Assembly (NCBI GenBank): GCA_948099385.1
Contig: CANUEZ040000029.1
Location: 1,643,501 to 1,707,500 of the forward strand
Direction: 5' to 3'
From: Fasciola hepatica
Taxonomy: Eukaryota > Platyhelminthes > Trematoda > Plagiorchiida > Fasciolidae
DNA: 64,000 nt
Positions 13,201-25,011 of this stretch are shown piece after piece. The stretch's first letter is position 1, and every line of letters begins with the position of its first letter. Position numbers and translations under genes: made by a program. The notes under the pieces are model-generated. The model worked only from the letters and a program-made list of their open reading frames with translations. It was not told the origin of the DNA and searched no databases.

Positions 13201-13490
13201 TCCCGTCCGCCTCCCATTTCCCAGTCTCTATCCCCTTGATCAAAGATGCGTAAAATGTGTCCTGCTTTTTTGTTCCACTTTTTCGGATGAGATCGAACCT
13301 TTTGTTTCCTCTCCGTCTGTCCATCTTCTTGCCCCAGTATTCATAGGAAAAGGTCTTTAGGTGGTGACTAAATAACCCCCCACCGACCAACCTTTTTTAG
13401 CTACGCCGTGATTGATCTGCAGAAAGCTCTGCAGGAAGATATTGTCCTTTCGCAGAAAGGAACTTTCCTCAGGCACAAGACAGAACACTT

Positions 13491-15649
13491 TCTTGGTACC
13501 CCCTGGTAGTTCCTTGTCTGAGGACAATTTAAGTGGGATGGGTGACTTTTATTGCATTTTCACTCCACTACATACCGATAAATGTAGCACCCCGACTCCT
13601 GTTAAGGCACTGTTCTTAGTGGGAAGCCACCCGATATCGCATATTTTGTTTCGGCAGCCGCCCTAGCCTCTTACCTTCTTTACTCTTGTTTTGGCTCGGT
13701 GAATCCGACAAACGATCAGAAACTTCATCAAGAACAGAACAGTTGGGATGAAATCCTGGAGGCCGTGTAGTACTTTGAAAAACGAAGACATCACTTCCTC
13801 CAGAGATTTATTCTCCATCGGCTGAAAACCTGTTCCCCTGTTTCTTATAAGGCAAGCGCATCCTTTTAATTCCGGCCATAATCGCCTTGTGTGATATCCT
13901 ATAGAACACTATCCCCATTTTGTATCTAGGTTACTGTCAATTACTGACCCGTTGCAACCTATCTCCCAATTCCCTGCCCCCCCCCGAAAGGCCTTCTACC
14001 TCCCAATAAGCCTCTCTTTGTCATAGTCTTGGTTTAAATCGCTCTCTCCGCTACCCCGCGTGGACCCAATAAGCCCCCTAAATTGTATCTCCCAACATTC
14101 TAAATGTCTGATTTTCCTCCTCCTATTCCCAACGTGCATCTTTCCAGAGGAAACACCGTTATATGCAGAAATTTTTCGTTGACTAAATCTTGCTTTGTCT
14201 CACTTGGCAGCTTAAATGAGGACAGGAAAACCCAGTGCAGTCGCCTAATGAATCAACTAAATTGACTGTAGTCAAAAATGGAGGCTGCGGACGGACTCTC
14301 CTGAGAAATAAATACCACTCATAAATGCTTCCTAGAGATTTTGGAGAGCAGTTACAGTGATCTAACGGCCTCCGGTGCCTTTGTTGATATCATATGTTCT
14401 GAGGTTAAGAAGCAGTGCTAGTATGCCTGACTTCTACGACAAGGTTCACTTACACTAGTAAGCCACACCCTGGTGAAAACTGGTGCTATGGAAATGAAAA
14501 CATGCTGCTGCACTCGTTTCCCAAACGAATGCAAAGTAAACAATATTCATTCCTCTTCAAATCCAACGACAATCCAACAGCTACAGACTTCGCCAAAAAG
14601 CAGCAAATTATGGAAGGTAAATCACTTATAAGAAAATCAGAGTAACCTCCGGCAAAACGTCTCCTCAAAAAGGGCTGTTAAATAGCTGCAGGTTTCCGAA
14701 CTTGGTAAAGTGGAGCCGGCCGCAGTCAGTCTCATACTACTCATCGCTCAAGGCAGCACTTCTTGGAAAGAGTTTTGCAACGAACCACAAAGAGATGCCG
14801 AAATCAGTCCACACCCACAACTCTTCCAGTCTCCAGGCGTCCTAAGCTTGCAAGCGACCTATTTCTTCCAAGGAAGGCGAGCCTTCCGAGGCAAGTTCGT
14901 CAGGTAGGAACATTGCCTTGTACCCATATGTCTGGATGGTGTAGTTTACCAGTTCTCGGTACACCACGAGAACTACTCAAGTGCAACCTCAAGTGACATA
15001 GGCAGCAGCTATCAGTGTCCCAGTTCGCACTCGTCCACTGACAATCGCGGTCCACGTCTGATCGTCTTGAAAAATCACCCAGGCCACATTGCTTCAAGCC
15101 CCTGCTACCATCAGTGCCCTACCATGAGGAACGGTAGCTCATCATGACGCAGCTTTTCACTGGAAATCACTTGTATCCGTCCAAGCTGCTGGCTCAACGC
15201 GCCCTTGATTGGGCGCGCGTAGGACGAGCTGCTTAGGACCAAGCAAATTAGACGATTTCCGACTATAACTCAACCAGCGATATACCAACCCAAATCCATA
15301 ACAGGGTCAGAAGGAACACCAGATGAGTCGGAATCACGAATTACGCAGTAGCTGGGATGTATAATAATATGAAGACGCAAAATATGTCACAGTCACACCT
15401 GACTTTAGTCCTTTTTAATCAGACCGTACAGGAAACAATCACAAAGAAAGTCTCAGCCCCATCGAGAGTTAGTCTTGAAGTCTTGAATTACTACACGGGT
15501 TCGAGGCTTTGAGCCCAATCGTCCCGGTTCTGGAGGAAATCTTTGATCGTCTTTCGGATTCACCGATCTGAAACGAGAGCAAAAAGAAGCACGGGGGCGA
15601 GGGTGGCAGCAAAAACAAGATACACATAACATCATGCAGTGTCTCACTG
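13491..15649. other. Spacer between the inverted LINE-beta copies
   Basis: No gene recognised. The stretch 13960-14110 is pyrimidine-rich with a short C run. The only structured item seen is the palindromic repeat at 15181-15229, annotated separately. Confidence 0.45.
15181..15229. repeat. Dispersed palindromic repeat, copy 1
   Basis: A GC-rich hairpin-forming sequence (CTCAACGCGCCC ... GGGCGCGCG) that matches, in inverted orientation, the cleaner palindrome at 63887-63936. Two copies 48 kb apart show that it is a dispersed element rather than a chance hairpin. Confidence 0.6.
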
Positions 15650-16091
15650 TGAACAGTACCTTAGGCGGAGTGGGGGTGCGACAATCATGAACATATACGC
15701 AATAAAAGACATTTATTTCGCTTTTTTGACAAAAAAATTATTGGGAGAGATCCAGGTAGAGGTCTAGCTTTTTCTTGAAGATAGATTTGTTCTACGAGAG
15801 AACAGTATTTTTCGGAAGTGCCTTCCACAGAGTAGTAACCCGATAGCTGAAAAAGCTATTACTTACTGAAATGCGTGGCCTCGGTTTGAAAGCCTTTCTA
15901 CCGTGACCACGGAGGAAAAAGGCTGAACAGACGGGAAGGAAGCATTCGCTTTGGTCCTATTCAAACAGGTGGAACATCAAAAACAGATCACCACTTACTC
16001 GTCTTAAGTCTAGTGGATAGAGATTGAGGAGTGAGAGGCGGACGGGATAAGGTAGGTGAGATTGCTCCTTTACTGCTTTGGTGGAGGCCCT

Positions 16092-17110
16092 CTAAACTCT
16101 TTCTAAGATCTCACGGTCTTGGACAAGACCAGAGTGCACTACATGACTACAGCACTCCAGCAGAAGTTGGATGTACGCGCCGAAAATTATGGGGAAACCA
16201 TTCCTAGATATGCGCGGGAAGGACCTTCGAATCATATTTAGGACCCGAAAGGCAGACTTGCTCGTAATTTGGCGACGATAAGAAAAGTACAAGTTACAAT
16301 CCAACCAGAAACCAAGCAACTTGTGTCGGTCAACCCTGGGCAGTGTGGTTGTTCCGTTAACAGAAAACGTGTGACCAGTCTCTGCCGAAAAACATGCTCA
16401 AGCATTTGTCATCATTAACTGGGAGGTTCCAATCCTCGGACCAGAGTTTTGTTTCATCAGCTGCAATTTGCAGGTCTTCAACGCTTGAACTCCAGAGGGT
16501 TACATCGTCTGCATACATGGCAATTTCCGCAAGAAGGACTGTCGGAAGATCGTTCATGTAGATCAAGAAAAGAAGAGGACCTAAGACCGACCCTTGGGGG
16601 ACCCCAGTTGTTACTGGGGAGGGTTGAGACAAAACATTCCCGAACTTAACCACAAAGGTGCTGTCGGTAAGGAAGCTGCGTAGGATGGCCAACATGGAGC
16701 CTGTAATCCCGTATGTATGCAGCTTATAAGGAAGAGGGGTATGGGGGATCTTGTCGAATGCCTTAGCAAAATCGATGAATACAGCGTGTGAGAGCTGACC
16801 ATCATTGTGGGCTTTCGTTAGATTATCCATGACAGTGAGCATATTGATGATGCATGATCTGCCAGGAAGAAACCCATGTTGGGACGGGGAGAGGATTTTA
16901 TCTCTATGAAGATGGGAAAGAACCTCACTCTTAAAAATTCCCTCGAAAATGTGGCTGGTGATGCTAGTGAGACTTATGGGTCCATAAATGGAAGCAAGAT
17001 GTCTACAACCCTTCTTGCAGATGGGTGCGATGACTGCTTTTTTCCAGCTACTGGGGAAAACTCCATCGTCTGCACATCGCTGAAGAAGAGAGACTTAAGG
17101 AGCAGCTAAT
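16092..17110 (-). pseudogene. LINE-beta B reverse transcriptase
   Basis: The open core 16842-16357 (161 codons) carries HAVFIDFAKAFDKIPHTPL, the block TGVPQGSVLGPLLFLIYMND, and AMYADDVTLW with catalytic YADD at 16504-16515. Upstream in other frames are VFPSSWKKAVIAPICKKG and QHGFLPGRSCI. Downstream, 16319-16092 continues the thumb and C-terminal region after stops. The core is well kept but the flanking frameshifts make it non-functional. Confidence 0.9.
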
Positions 17111-17742
17111 GTGTCCGCGGTTTCCTTGAGAATACGGGGGTGGATTAAGTCAGGACCCATGAAGCAGTATGGGTTGAGCCGTCGGAAACCTTGTGCGACT
17201 GCACCAATGGGAATAGTGACACGGTTAAGGGTAGTGGCCAGAGATATCGGGTGCATGGTAGGGTGGGATGATATGGGTACGGAGCTAAAAATTGTACGGA
17301 ACAAGGAGCTGAAGGCCTTGGTTACTTGTCTAGGCCAGAGATTGGAGATCCGGCACTATCTTTGGGAGCTAGTGGCTTCGGAGCTGTGCCCCTTAGAATT
17401 CGCGTGTACTGAAAGAAAAACGCCTTATTGGTCCGTGCTCAATCAAGTGCAGACATTTGGAGTGCATTTTGATAGGACCTAATCATGTCTTTGCATATGT
17501 TACGTACGATCCGGAAATCTTCTGCTTCGCGGGCAAGGCCTGAAGCTTTAAATCTAGCAAAGAGGAGTGCGCATTCGTCTAGAAGGAGGGAGGAGTCGCT
17601 CAGCGGTCTGTGGGCGATGAATTCTGGGGCAAATAGCCTATCAGCTAAAGAGATTAACTCTCTCAGATCCTCTGCATTTTCATCGGCGGAGCTACCTGGG
17701 TTATTTGAATTTAGCCAGGAGCGAATAAATGCACAGACTTTG

Positions 17743-18489
17743 TCAAAACCGGTCCTTTTGAAGGATCTCGAAAATTTCAGTTTCTGAGCGAAGAGGAGAC
17801 CATTTCACGATGTAATTGAATCCAATGAGAATGTGATCACTTTTGCCGAGGGGTGGCAAGCAGTGAATCACATCTATTTGTAACCAATCATTGGTAATGA
17901 TCAGGTCTAGTAGGGACGGGGCATGCCCTGTGCTATATCTAGTCGGATCTTTTGCGTTCTGCACCCATGATTTCTTCAGTAGGATATCTAGGAGGGGTTT
18001 ACCAAAGGTGATATCAGAGGCATCAGCTTTTTGCCAGTCTGTACTGGGTGAGATGAAGTCACCAGTGACTAACAGATGGGTGACGTTTGTGTAGCTTTTC
18101 AGAGAGCCTAATAAGTCTATGAGACCTAGGCAATCATTTGAGTTGCATTCGGGAGGACGATCGACAAAGCCAAGCAGTAGGGTGTCTGTCCTAGAGAGGG
18201 TAAACACAGCTCACAAACAATCAATGCATGAAAATGTAGGGGTTGTCGGTATGGTAAGAAGAGGGATCGAATTACCGTAGTTTATGATGACCCCGCCGGC
18301 ACGATCTCTGCTGGAGTCCTGCCCTACTGTGAAGTATCCCGGAATGGATATTTCGGCATCAAGTATGTCAGGTGTTAGCCAGGTTTCTGTGAGGGCTACG
18401 ATCTGAGGCCTTTTATCCACTGCAAGCTGCCGAAGCTCCGGGATCTTATTCAACACACTCAGGCAATTGCTGTAAAAACACTTGAGCAC
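17743..18489 (-). pseudogene. LINE-beta B APE-type endonuclease (one interruption)
   Basis: Two open pieces, 18489-18211 and 18207-17743, are separated by a break near 18208. Motifs in order are VALTETWLTP (catalytic Glu present), DRAGGVIINYG, GFVDRPPE (YRPP-like), LVTGDFISP (GDFN-like), LLDLIITND and LGKSDHILIGF (SDH). These are the expected active-site blocks of the LINE apurinic-type endonuclease, which nicks target DNA to prime reverse transcription. Most catalytic residues survive but the frame break makes it a pseudogene. Confidence 0.85.
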
Positions 18490-18605
18490 ATGCTTCGGAG
18501 TTGTTGCAGAATCGCCAGAGATAAGTGAATTTGGGTTTGAGCAGGAGGAAAGAGGAGGGGTTGTAGGTTGAAAGGAGGTCCTGGAGGAGTTGAAGTCTGA
18601 AGATA

Positions 18606-19064
18606 TTAGAGAGCTAGAGAGTAAACAGAATGTTGGGGGGACTGGTAATTTCTGATATCTAGTAACCTGGGGGGTGTCATACCAGGCGGACGGTCCACTT
18701 CCTTCGGTCTCCGAAAAGGGTGGGCTGCTTTTTGTGGCTCGCTTTTCTGCGCACTGCTTGATGTCCCTTTCTGAGTTTCTCTGTTGGTGATCTTGTTTTG
18801 CATGACTGCACCAGACATATTTCCTCGTGCGTAAACTTCCTCACTGCAGCTTTCAGCAGAAACAGGTTGCAGGTTTATGTCTGGGCTCAAGGATGGGTGA
18901 GCCTCGTCTGTTGATATAGACTCATTAGCTATTTTGGGGTCTGGGATACCCCTCGTAGGCGTCAGATGTTTAGTGGCTCTAGGCCTGCTACTGAGAGTAC
19001 GCTCCGCATCGAGATGGATTGAGTAGGGAAGCGACGGATGGTGGGCATGCGGCTCGATCCTCAA
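18606..19064 (-). pseudogene. LINE-beta B ORF1-like C-terminal region
   Basis: 152 codons rich in Pro, Ser and Thr. Segments such as SSRPRATKHLTPTRGIPDP and MQNKITNRETQKGTSSSAQK line up with copy A at 10315-10561. Position upstream of the endonuclease suggests the tail of an ORF1 RNA-binding protein, but no structured domain is visible in this part. Confidence 0.6.
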
Positions 19065-19070
19065 GGCGAG

Positions 19071-20919
19071 GCACCTGGACGACAGGCAGCACTCTGAGCT
19101 TAGGATCGGCTTTACCCAACAGGAAACGAAAGTGCTTTGAAAGAGGTATTAGTTAGTTCGTACACACACAAAATTGGAACAGGAGTCAGAGGATAAGAAT
19201 ACCACTCTTGAACACTTAATAAAAAAGGTGAAATTTTATTTTTTAAAGATCTACAGTGGGTCAGCCGCAACAACACCTCCCCCAGGAAAGTCACCTAAAC
19301 CTTCATTCAAACCGTGTTTCGCTGCCAGACCTACAAGTACCTCTAATCAAACTAAGTCTGAATCCGTTCGCTGTTAGCAGAAGAACATCAGCATCAACTG
19401 CAAATAGACCGCACATTGTGATCGACGGTGGTTGCGTTGAAGACCGAATGCGTCATCAGTTTAGAATGTTTTCGCAATGAACTGAGGGCCATCATTCAAA
19501 AGGTTCACTATTTAACTCATAAACACTGCTTAGTTAGAATGAGATATAAACACCCATGTGAACTATGAACATGGCCTAGCAATAAAGAAAACAACTTTTC
19601 TGCTGTGCAGCGTTGGAAGGTAGAGGTCCGGTCTCAGATCTTTGAAGAAATCCATATACTCCATGTTGCAACAGCATCGGTTCTTATAACCGATGCCCAT
19701 GCGTAGCGTCGTTCATAGAAATATAAACATTTTGAAGCAAACCAAGGTGGTAATATGACAGATGCCTTCCACGCCTTTCACCGGTTTTTTATCGGGCAAC
19801 GGCCATCACAAGCACGACCCACCTGGGTACTGATTATTTTTTAATAAATGGCTTGCAACTTGTTCGTGGAAGTCTGAATCTGAACGATGCGGACAGGTGG
19901 GCAGCCACAAATCCCCAGAACAAGACCGAGACATGGACCGCAAGTGACGGCTGCCTTGAGAACGACTACCTACACCAAGAGCCACATGGCATCACGGCTG
20001 ACCTAAGACATGGACAGCACGTGACAGTACAGCTGAGTCTATATATGACGTTCTTAGGCGGCTAGTAAACATGTCCTTTATCCGGTCTGGCGGCGAAATA
20101 CCAACGTTGTCCCTTCTGTTAGACGAATAGAGAAGAAGTAAGTCGATTAACCGATGCAAAAGTGTATTCCATACATTATGGCTCCGAAACAGTACCAATA
20201 CGAGAGATACATCGAACAGATATAAACACAACGGCTGTACAAAATGCGAACCACGAGCGGGTACAATCGACGAAAGATCGAAGGTTAAAGTAATTCAAAA
20301 ATGAGGTCGACGGAAACCTAGGAAAATTAAGTCCAGTAAAATGTACACAACCGAAAATAACAGTGAGTTTGATGTCAAAAGTCGGAAAAGATCACAGAGG
20401 AAATAAGTCCAAAATGATGTCCAGAAAACGGCTATTTTTCCAGAACAATCGAGGTCACTACAGGCCCAAAAGAAAGACAACGGAATCTCTGACTTCCTTT
20501 TTCTTGATCATCACTAACCAACCCAAAGCCGTTCGCGTGCACTGTTAAAACAATAATTAAGTGGATGGGCATCATCCTTAACCGAGGTAAATAACACCAT
20601 ACTAAACAGAACAAAAGAGTGCAAAGATGTCATCTGGATGCTCTGGTAGAGTAATCGAAGCTAGAAGGTAGAACCGTTATTATGTATATATGCTTAACCT
20701 TAGCAAATCTATTAGGCCGTACAATCAAAAGTTCATGCTTTAAACAGAACATAAAAGCGTATATACATGGAGGCAATTCGCTTAGGCAAAAAGTGAGGCT
20801 TTTATCAAGTTATTAGCCATGACAAATATTTGTAGGAACAGGTTAGTAAAACCAAAGTCACCCTAACCAATCGCACACCTCAAAAAACAACTTATACGTA
20901 TCTAGTTTAAGGACGACGG
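19071..20919. other. Unassigned region, no gene recognised
   Basis: Short frames only, with no motif identified. AT content rises toward 20900. It may include the undetermined 5' end of LINE-beta copy B. Confidence 0.45.
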
Positions 20920-21227
20920 CTTAAAGTCGATTAGACCTCACTTCGCGGTTTCCCCAGTAAACACGTTCTTCGGTCCTCTGTACTGTGTGGACCACCTGCA
21001 CGTTACTCTAATGCTCGGCACTATACGAATACGTTAACCAGAACAGTATTCTCCACGACCCGTGAGAACGAGAAGGCGATTGGGAGAGATAGTGGTTAGC
21101 ATGTGTTTGGGAGCGTGTGTGAGAGCGTGCGCGAAAGCAGCGAGAAAATGGTAATCGCGCTTGGCAGTCAGCTTTCAGTCAAACAATAAACGTGGCAAAA
21201 GTATGAACTAAGTTGGCCATGGCTACA
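20920..21227 (-). mobile_element. Solo LTR of the G1/G2 gypsy family
   Basis: 308 bp that match the G1/G2 LTR in reverse orientation; the shared blocks include the segment around GAGAATACTGTTCTGG. It is flanked by a perfect 4-bp target duplication ACGG (20916-20919 and 21228-21231). No internal sequence is attached, so it is a solo LTR left by recombination between the two LTRs of a former element. It carries many point changes, so it is old. Confidence 0.88.
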
Positions 21228-21867
21228 ACGGGACATGTTCTAACTTCTAACCCTGTGATGAACACGTCCTTGTAATAAAGCACCTCTTAAATTACTTTCG
21301 TTACCTGACCATATCGGGTACTTAATATAACTTTCCGCTTGAACTAAGCCTACCAGTACCCCGCAAATATTCCTTAACTATCGAATGAACAACTGCCCTA
21401 GGTAAGTGGACACATCAAACCGATCTTTAACAAATGTCATTATTTTACATTGGTGTCACAAAACATGTACTATTCTAACGCAGAAAGATAGCTCCTTCAA
21501 AAATCACCAAGACGGAGCGTGATTAGGTACACTAAAAACTAGAACAGATTGGAACTCATGGACGTCCGCTATAATTGGCAACCAGTCAGTATTATTGCGC
21601 AAAATCTCTCCAAATTCCCACTGATGCTTGGGCCGTCCAACCGCAATAGCTGATGGTGTCCTCTAATTCTCACTCAAGGCGAGTCTCCTTTGCATGCCGA
21701 GATGTCCCGGATTGTGTGCATTTTTTAATCTGTGACTCTGCTCTTGAAATAAAATTCGTCATCCAACCTTTAGCACATTTTATGTAATACGAAACTATCA
21801 ATGAACCGACCCAGAGAGCTCCACTGCTCAACATTTTTTTCACCTCTAATGATATCGACCGTAATGG
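21228..21867. other. Spacer between solo LTR and G1
   Basis: AT-rich, no gene recognised. Confidence 0.5.
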
Positions 21868-22174
21868 TGCAGCGGTTGCCATCTTCCTACGTACTTTTAC
21901 CACGTTTATCGTTAAACTGAACGCTGACTGCCAAGCGCGTTGCCATTTGACCGTTGCTCTTGCGCACGCTCTCACGCACGCTCCCAAATACACGCTAACC
22001 ACTATCTCTCCCAATCGCCTTCTCGTTCTCACGGGTCGTGGAGAATACTGTTCTGGTTAACATATTTGTGCAGTGCCGCACATTAGAGTAACGTGCAGGT
22101 GGTCCACGCAGTACGAAGGACCGAAGCACGCGTTTACTGGGGAAACCGCGAAGTAAAGTCTAACCAACCTTACA
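21868..22174 (+). repeat. G1 5' LTR
   Basis: 307 bp starting TGCAGCGG and ending CCTTACA. It matches the other LTRs of the family. Its U5 part reads ACATATTTGTGCA, a variant shared only with the G2 5' LTR, whereas the 3' LTRs and both solo LTRs read ACGTATTCGTATA. Confidence 0.92.
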
Positions 22175-22176
22175 AT

Positions 22177-22195
22177 TGGTGAGCCCGACCTGATC
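22177..22195 (+). promoter_or_regulatory. G1 primer-binding site, tRNA-Trp-like
   Basis: TGGTGAGCCCGACCTGATC lies two bases after the 5' LTR. Its complement differs at about 3 of 19 positions from the 3' end of a typical metazoan tRNA-Trp with CCA, as I recall that sequence. CsRn1-clade elements are described as using this tRNA. Confidence 0.7.
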
Positions 22196-22416
22196 CCCAG
22201 GTCATGTGAGTTTCCTTGTTTTCTACCGTTCAAGGTCCCGTCCGCGTACATATTTTGTGTTTTATTATTTCCCTATCTGTTGACGTTTTTGGTCGGTTTT
22301 CGAAATCACTTTTTCCCATAAATTTCTTGGTGTCCAGTCCGGCGTGTATTTCAAAAGATTACATTGTCACATTGGTAATTGGTTTTTCCCCGACTTTATT
22401 CGATAAGGTAATCGTT

Positions 22417-23217
22417 ATATCTGCAGAACGGAAACCTTGTCCGGACCCCACTGTTGGAGTGATCACGCTGCACATACCGGCATTCGAGCCCGGTGATCCA
22501 GATTTCTGGTTCACACTGGTCGAGTTAGAATTCGAAAAGTGCCGTATAACCAGTGACACAAGCCGCTTCAGGTGGGTAGCAGACCACCCCCCGCTGAGGG
22601 CCACAATGCAAGTGGGAGACGTAATAATCTCCTCCAGAAGCTGCGAGGCTTTGAAGGATGCCGTCCCTGCCAGCAAGACCCCAACGCAGAACCAAAGCAT
22701 GCAACAACTTCAAACCATCAAGCTTGGAAGTAGGAAGCCCTCCAAACTGCTGCGTGAGATGCAGCGCTTGAGAGGACCGACGGTAGGCGAGGACCCCCTC
22801 TTAAGTGAACTTGGGCTGCAGCGTTTGCCGCACAACATCCCAGTTTTACTAAGAGCCACGCGCAAATGCTAGCTGGAGGAAACTGCAGCGATAGCTGATG
22901 ACTTTGTGTCACGATACAACCCCGCTGTAGCTGGAGTAACCATGTCCTCCGTCACAACGGTGCCTGCCTTGCCAACATCTAACGAACTCGCGTCAGTTTT
23001 GTCTAGAATTGACGTGAGCCTGCGACAGATGGCAGTGAGTAGAAGTGGGTCACAGGAGCGGCACCGCGCACGCTCACCTAGGCTCCACAGTCCATCACTG
23101 CTACAACTCTTCGGCTCTTCAAAAGAAGGTTATTGTCTATTACACAATCGGTTCGGCGAGGGAGCTAAACGATGCGAACCAGGGTGTACGTTTCTCAGTG
23201 CTCATCAGGGAAACTAA
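22417..23217 (+). pseudogene. gag: G1 gag (broken)
   Basis: Same frame and content as the G2 gag. It codes a capsid-like region (LWFTLVELEFE-type motif, GSRKPSKLLREMQRL) and a C-terminal C-x2-H-x9-C-x3-C finger (CLLH, then CEPGC). The start ATG of G2 is ATA here (22417-22419), and a TAG at 22870-22872 replaces the TCG of G2. It ends with TAA at 23215-23217, directly after the heptamer GGGAAAC. Gag would form the particle and bind RNA. This copy cannot make full-length Gag. Confidence 0.88.
23208..23214 (+). promoter_or_regulatory. G1 putative -1 frameshift slippery site
   Basis: GGGAAAC read in the gag frame as xxG GGA AAC, followed immediately by the gag stop TAA. The protease frame is the -1 frame. 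The same heptamer in the same register is found in G2 and G4. Confidence 0.7.
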
Positions 23218-23883
23218 ACCCCCGGGCTCGTGGTGGCGACCTACGATCCGGGTATCAGACCAACAGTCGCTTTTTGAACGGAAGGGACATCATTTCAAGT
23301 AATCTATTCCTTGTGGAGACCGGTGCCGAAGTGAGCGTCCTCCCCCGAGAGAAAGGCGATAATAGCACACTATAGGCCCAAACACTACACGCTGCCAATG
23401 GCACGGCCATCCCAACGTTTGGCCAGCGGTAGGTCACCTTAAACTCAGGTTTAAAGCGTAATTTTCGTTAGGTATCCATCATCGCCGACGTCCCGTACCC
23501 AATTCTAGGCATTCACTTCCTGCAACAATTTGACCTGTTAGTTGATGTACGGAGCCGCAGGGTGGTAGATCGTCAGACCACTCTCGCTGTTGCTGGTTAC
23601 AATTCGCGAGTGAACCACGTCACGCCCTTTTTCGTTCAACCACCGGCACACCAACCTTATAGCAAACTCATCGCTGCCTACCCGGCCATGTTTATGCAGG
23701 CCGGGCCTCTCCCAGCAGTGACCACCAGTGTCACTCACTATATCGATACTAAGGGACCCCCAGTGTTCATAGGCTGCGTCGGTTAACACCAGACAAGCTT
23801 CTTGTTGCGCAGGCTGAATTCGAAAATATGCTAGAACTGGGTATAATACGCCCTTCTAGTAGCCCTCGAGCTTCCCTCTTCAT
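23218..23883 (+). pseudogene. pol: G1 pol, protease region (broken)
   Basis: The aspartic protease motif reads LFLVETGAEVSVLP; the catalytic Asp of DTGA is Glu here (it is DTGA in G2). TAG codons stand at 23373-23375 and 23430-23432 (both shared with G2), and another near 23469 is private to G1. Later HFLQQFDLLVDV corresponds to the distal protease block. Frameshifts near 23775 and 23877, shared with G2, disconnect it from the RT. Confidence 0.85.
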
Positions 23884-25011
23884 ATGGTCCTTAAGTCTAG
23901 TGACGACTTGCGACCCTGTGGTGATTACAGAGCGCTTAAGAAAGTCACCGTCCCTGACCGATACCCGATTCCCCATATACAGGATCTTACTTCGTCTTTA
24001 TCAGGTTGCTCCGTCTTCAGCCGTATCGATTTGGTTCGGGCGTACAACCAGATCCCGGTGGCAGAGGCCGATATCCCTAAAACCGCCGTCACTACGCATT
24101 TCGGGCTGTTAGAGTTGCTGCGAATGCCGTTGGGACTCAGCAATGCAGCTCAGACCTTCCAACGGTTCATGCACGAAGCAACTCGTGGTTTGGAAAATGT
24201 CCACGTATACCTGGATGATATTTTGGTGGCGAGTTCTTCAGAGCAAGAGCACGCTACAGACTTACGAGCACTTTTCGAAGGCCTTAGCCAGCACGGCGTT
24301 ACGATCAATATCGCGAAATGCGAATTAGGCCGGTCTGATATCACTTTCATAGGACATTCTATTTCATCCTCGGGTATCCGCCCTCTGTCAGATAAAGTTT
24401 CCGCTATTCGCGACTACCATGAACCCCAATCTTCCCACCAGTTGCCGATTGCCGGCGTGGTGAATTTCTACCTCCGATTCATTCCTCACTGTGCAGAAAT
24501 GATGCAACCCCTCACCGACCTGTTGGGCGGAGGAAAGCGGAAGTTTGTGTTTCCCGACACGGCACAAGTCGCATTTGCATTGGTCAAAGATGCTGTCGTC
24601 AAAACATCACTCCTTACCCACTACGAGCCCTTGGCTCCTATTTCGGTAGTGACGGATGCCTCGGACACAGCGGTTGGAGGAGTACTGCAACAGTTCGTAG
24701 ACGATTCTTGGCAACCTTTAGCATTCTTCCCCAAGTGCCTACAACCCGCGGAATCTAGGTACAGCACATTCGGTAGAGAGGTATTAGCCATTCACTCGGG
24801 AATCCGTCATTTTCGACATGCATTCGAAGGCCGTTCGTTTACCGTGTTTACAGACCACATGCCTTTAGTCTACGCGCTAAAGTCAGCTTCCGATCGATAC
24901 TCACCACGTGAGATTCGCCACTTAGACTTTGTCTCACAGTTTACTGTGGACGTACGATACTTCTCTGGGGTACTCAATCCCGTTGCCGACGCCTTATCAC
25001 GCGTACATTAA
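23884..25011 (+). pseudogene. pol: G1 pol, reverse transcriptase and RNase H
   Basis: A 375-codon open stretch: [35 protein letters not shown], the catalytic [22 protein letters not shown], then RNase H with [32 protein letters not shown] and the end [11 protein letters not shown]. All catalytic blocks of gypsy RT and RNase H are present. It is cut off from the protease upstream and the integrase downstream by frameshifts and stops, so it is part of a dead polyprotein. Confidence 0.93.

Larger units (their letters stand above)
10300..13490 (+). mobile_element. LINE-beta copy A: decayed CR1/Jockey-type retrotransposon
   Basis: A second LINE family, recognised by side-by-side comparison with copy B on the opposite strand at 15650-19070. 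Matching parts in order are a Pro/Ser-rich ORF1 tail (10315-10561), the endonuclease start (10880-11090), the reverse transcriptase (12230-12760) and the C-terminal end near 13415-13490. It is more decayed than copy B, with many stops and frameshifts. Ends are approximate. Confidence 0.8.
15650..19070 (-). mobile_element. LINE-beta copy B: CR1/Jockey-type retrotransposon, best-preserved copy
   Basis: Read on the - strand from about 19070 down to about 15650: ORF1 tail, APE endonuclease, a long linker, reverse transcriptase with YADD, and the LINE C-terminal region ending in the LDLYLDLS segment near 15745. An A-rich stretch follows on that strand near 15730. It is interrupted by several stops and frameshifts but is clearly less decayed than copy A. 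Its orientation opposite to copy A, about 2.2 kb away, makes a large inverted repeat. Confidence 0.85.
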
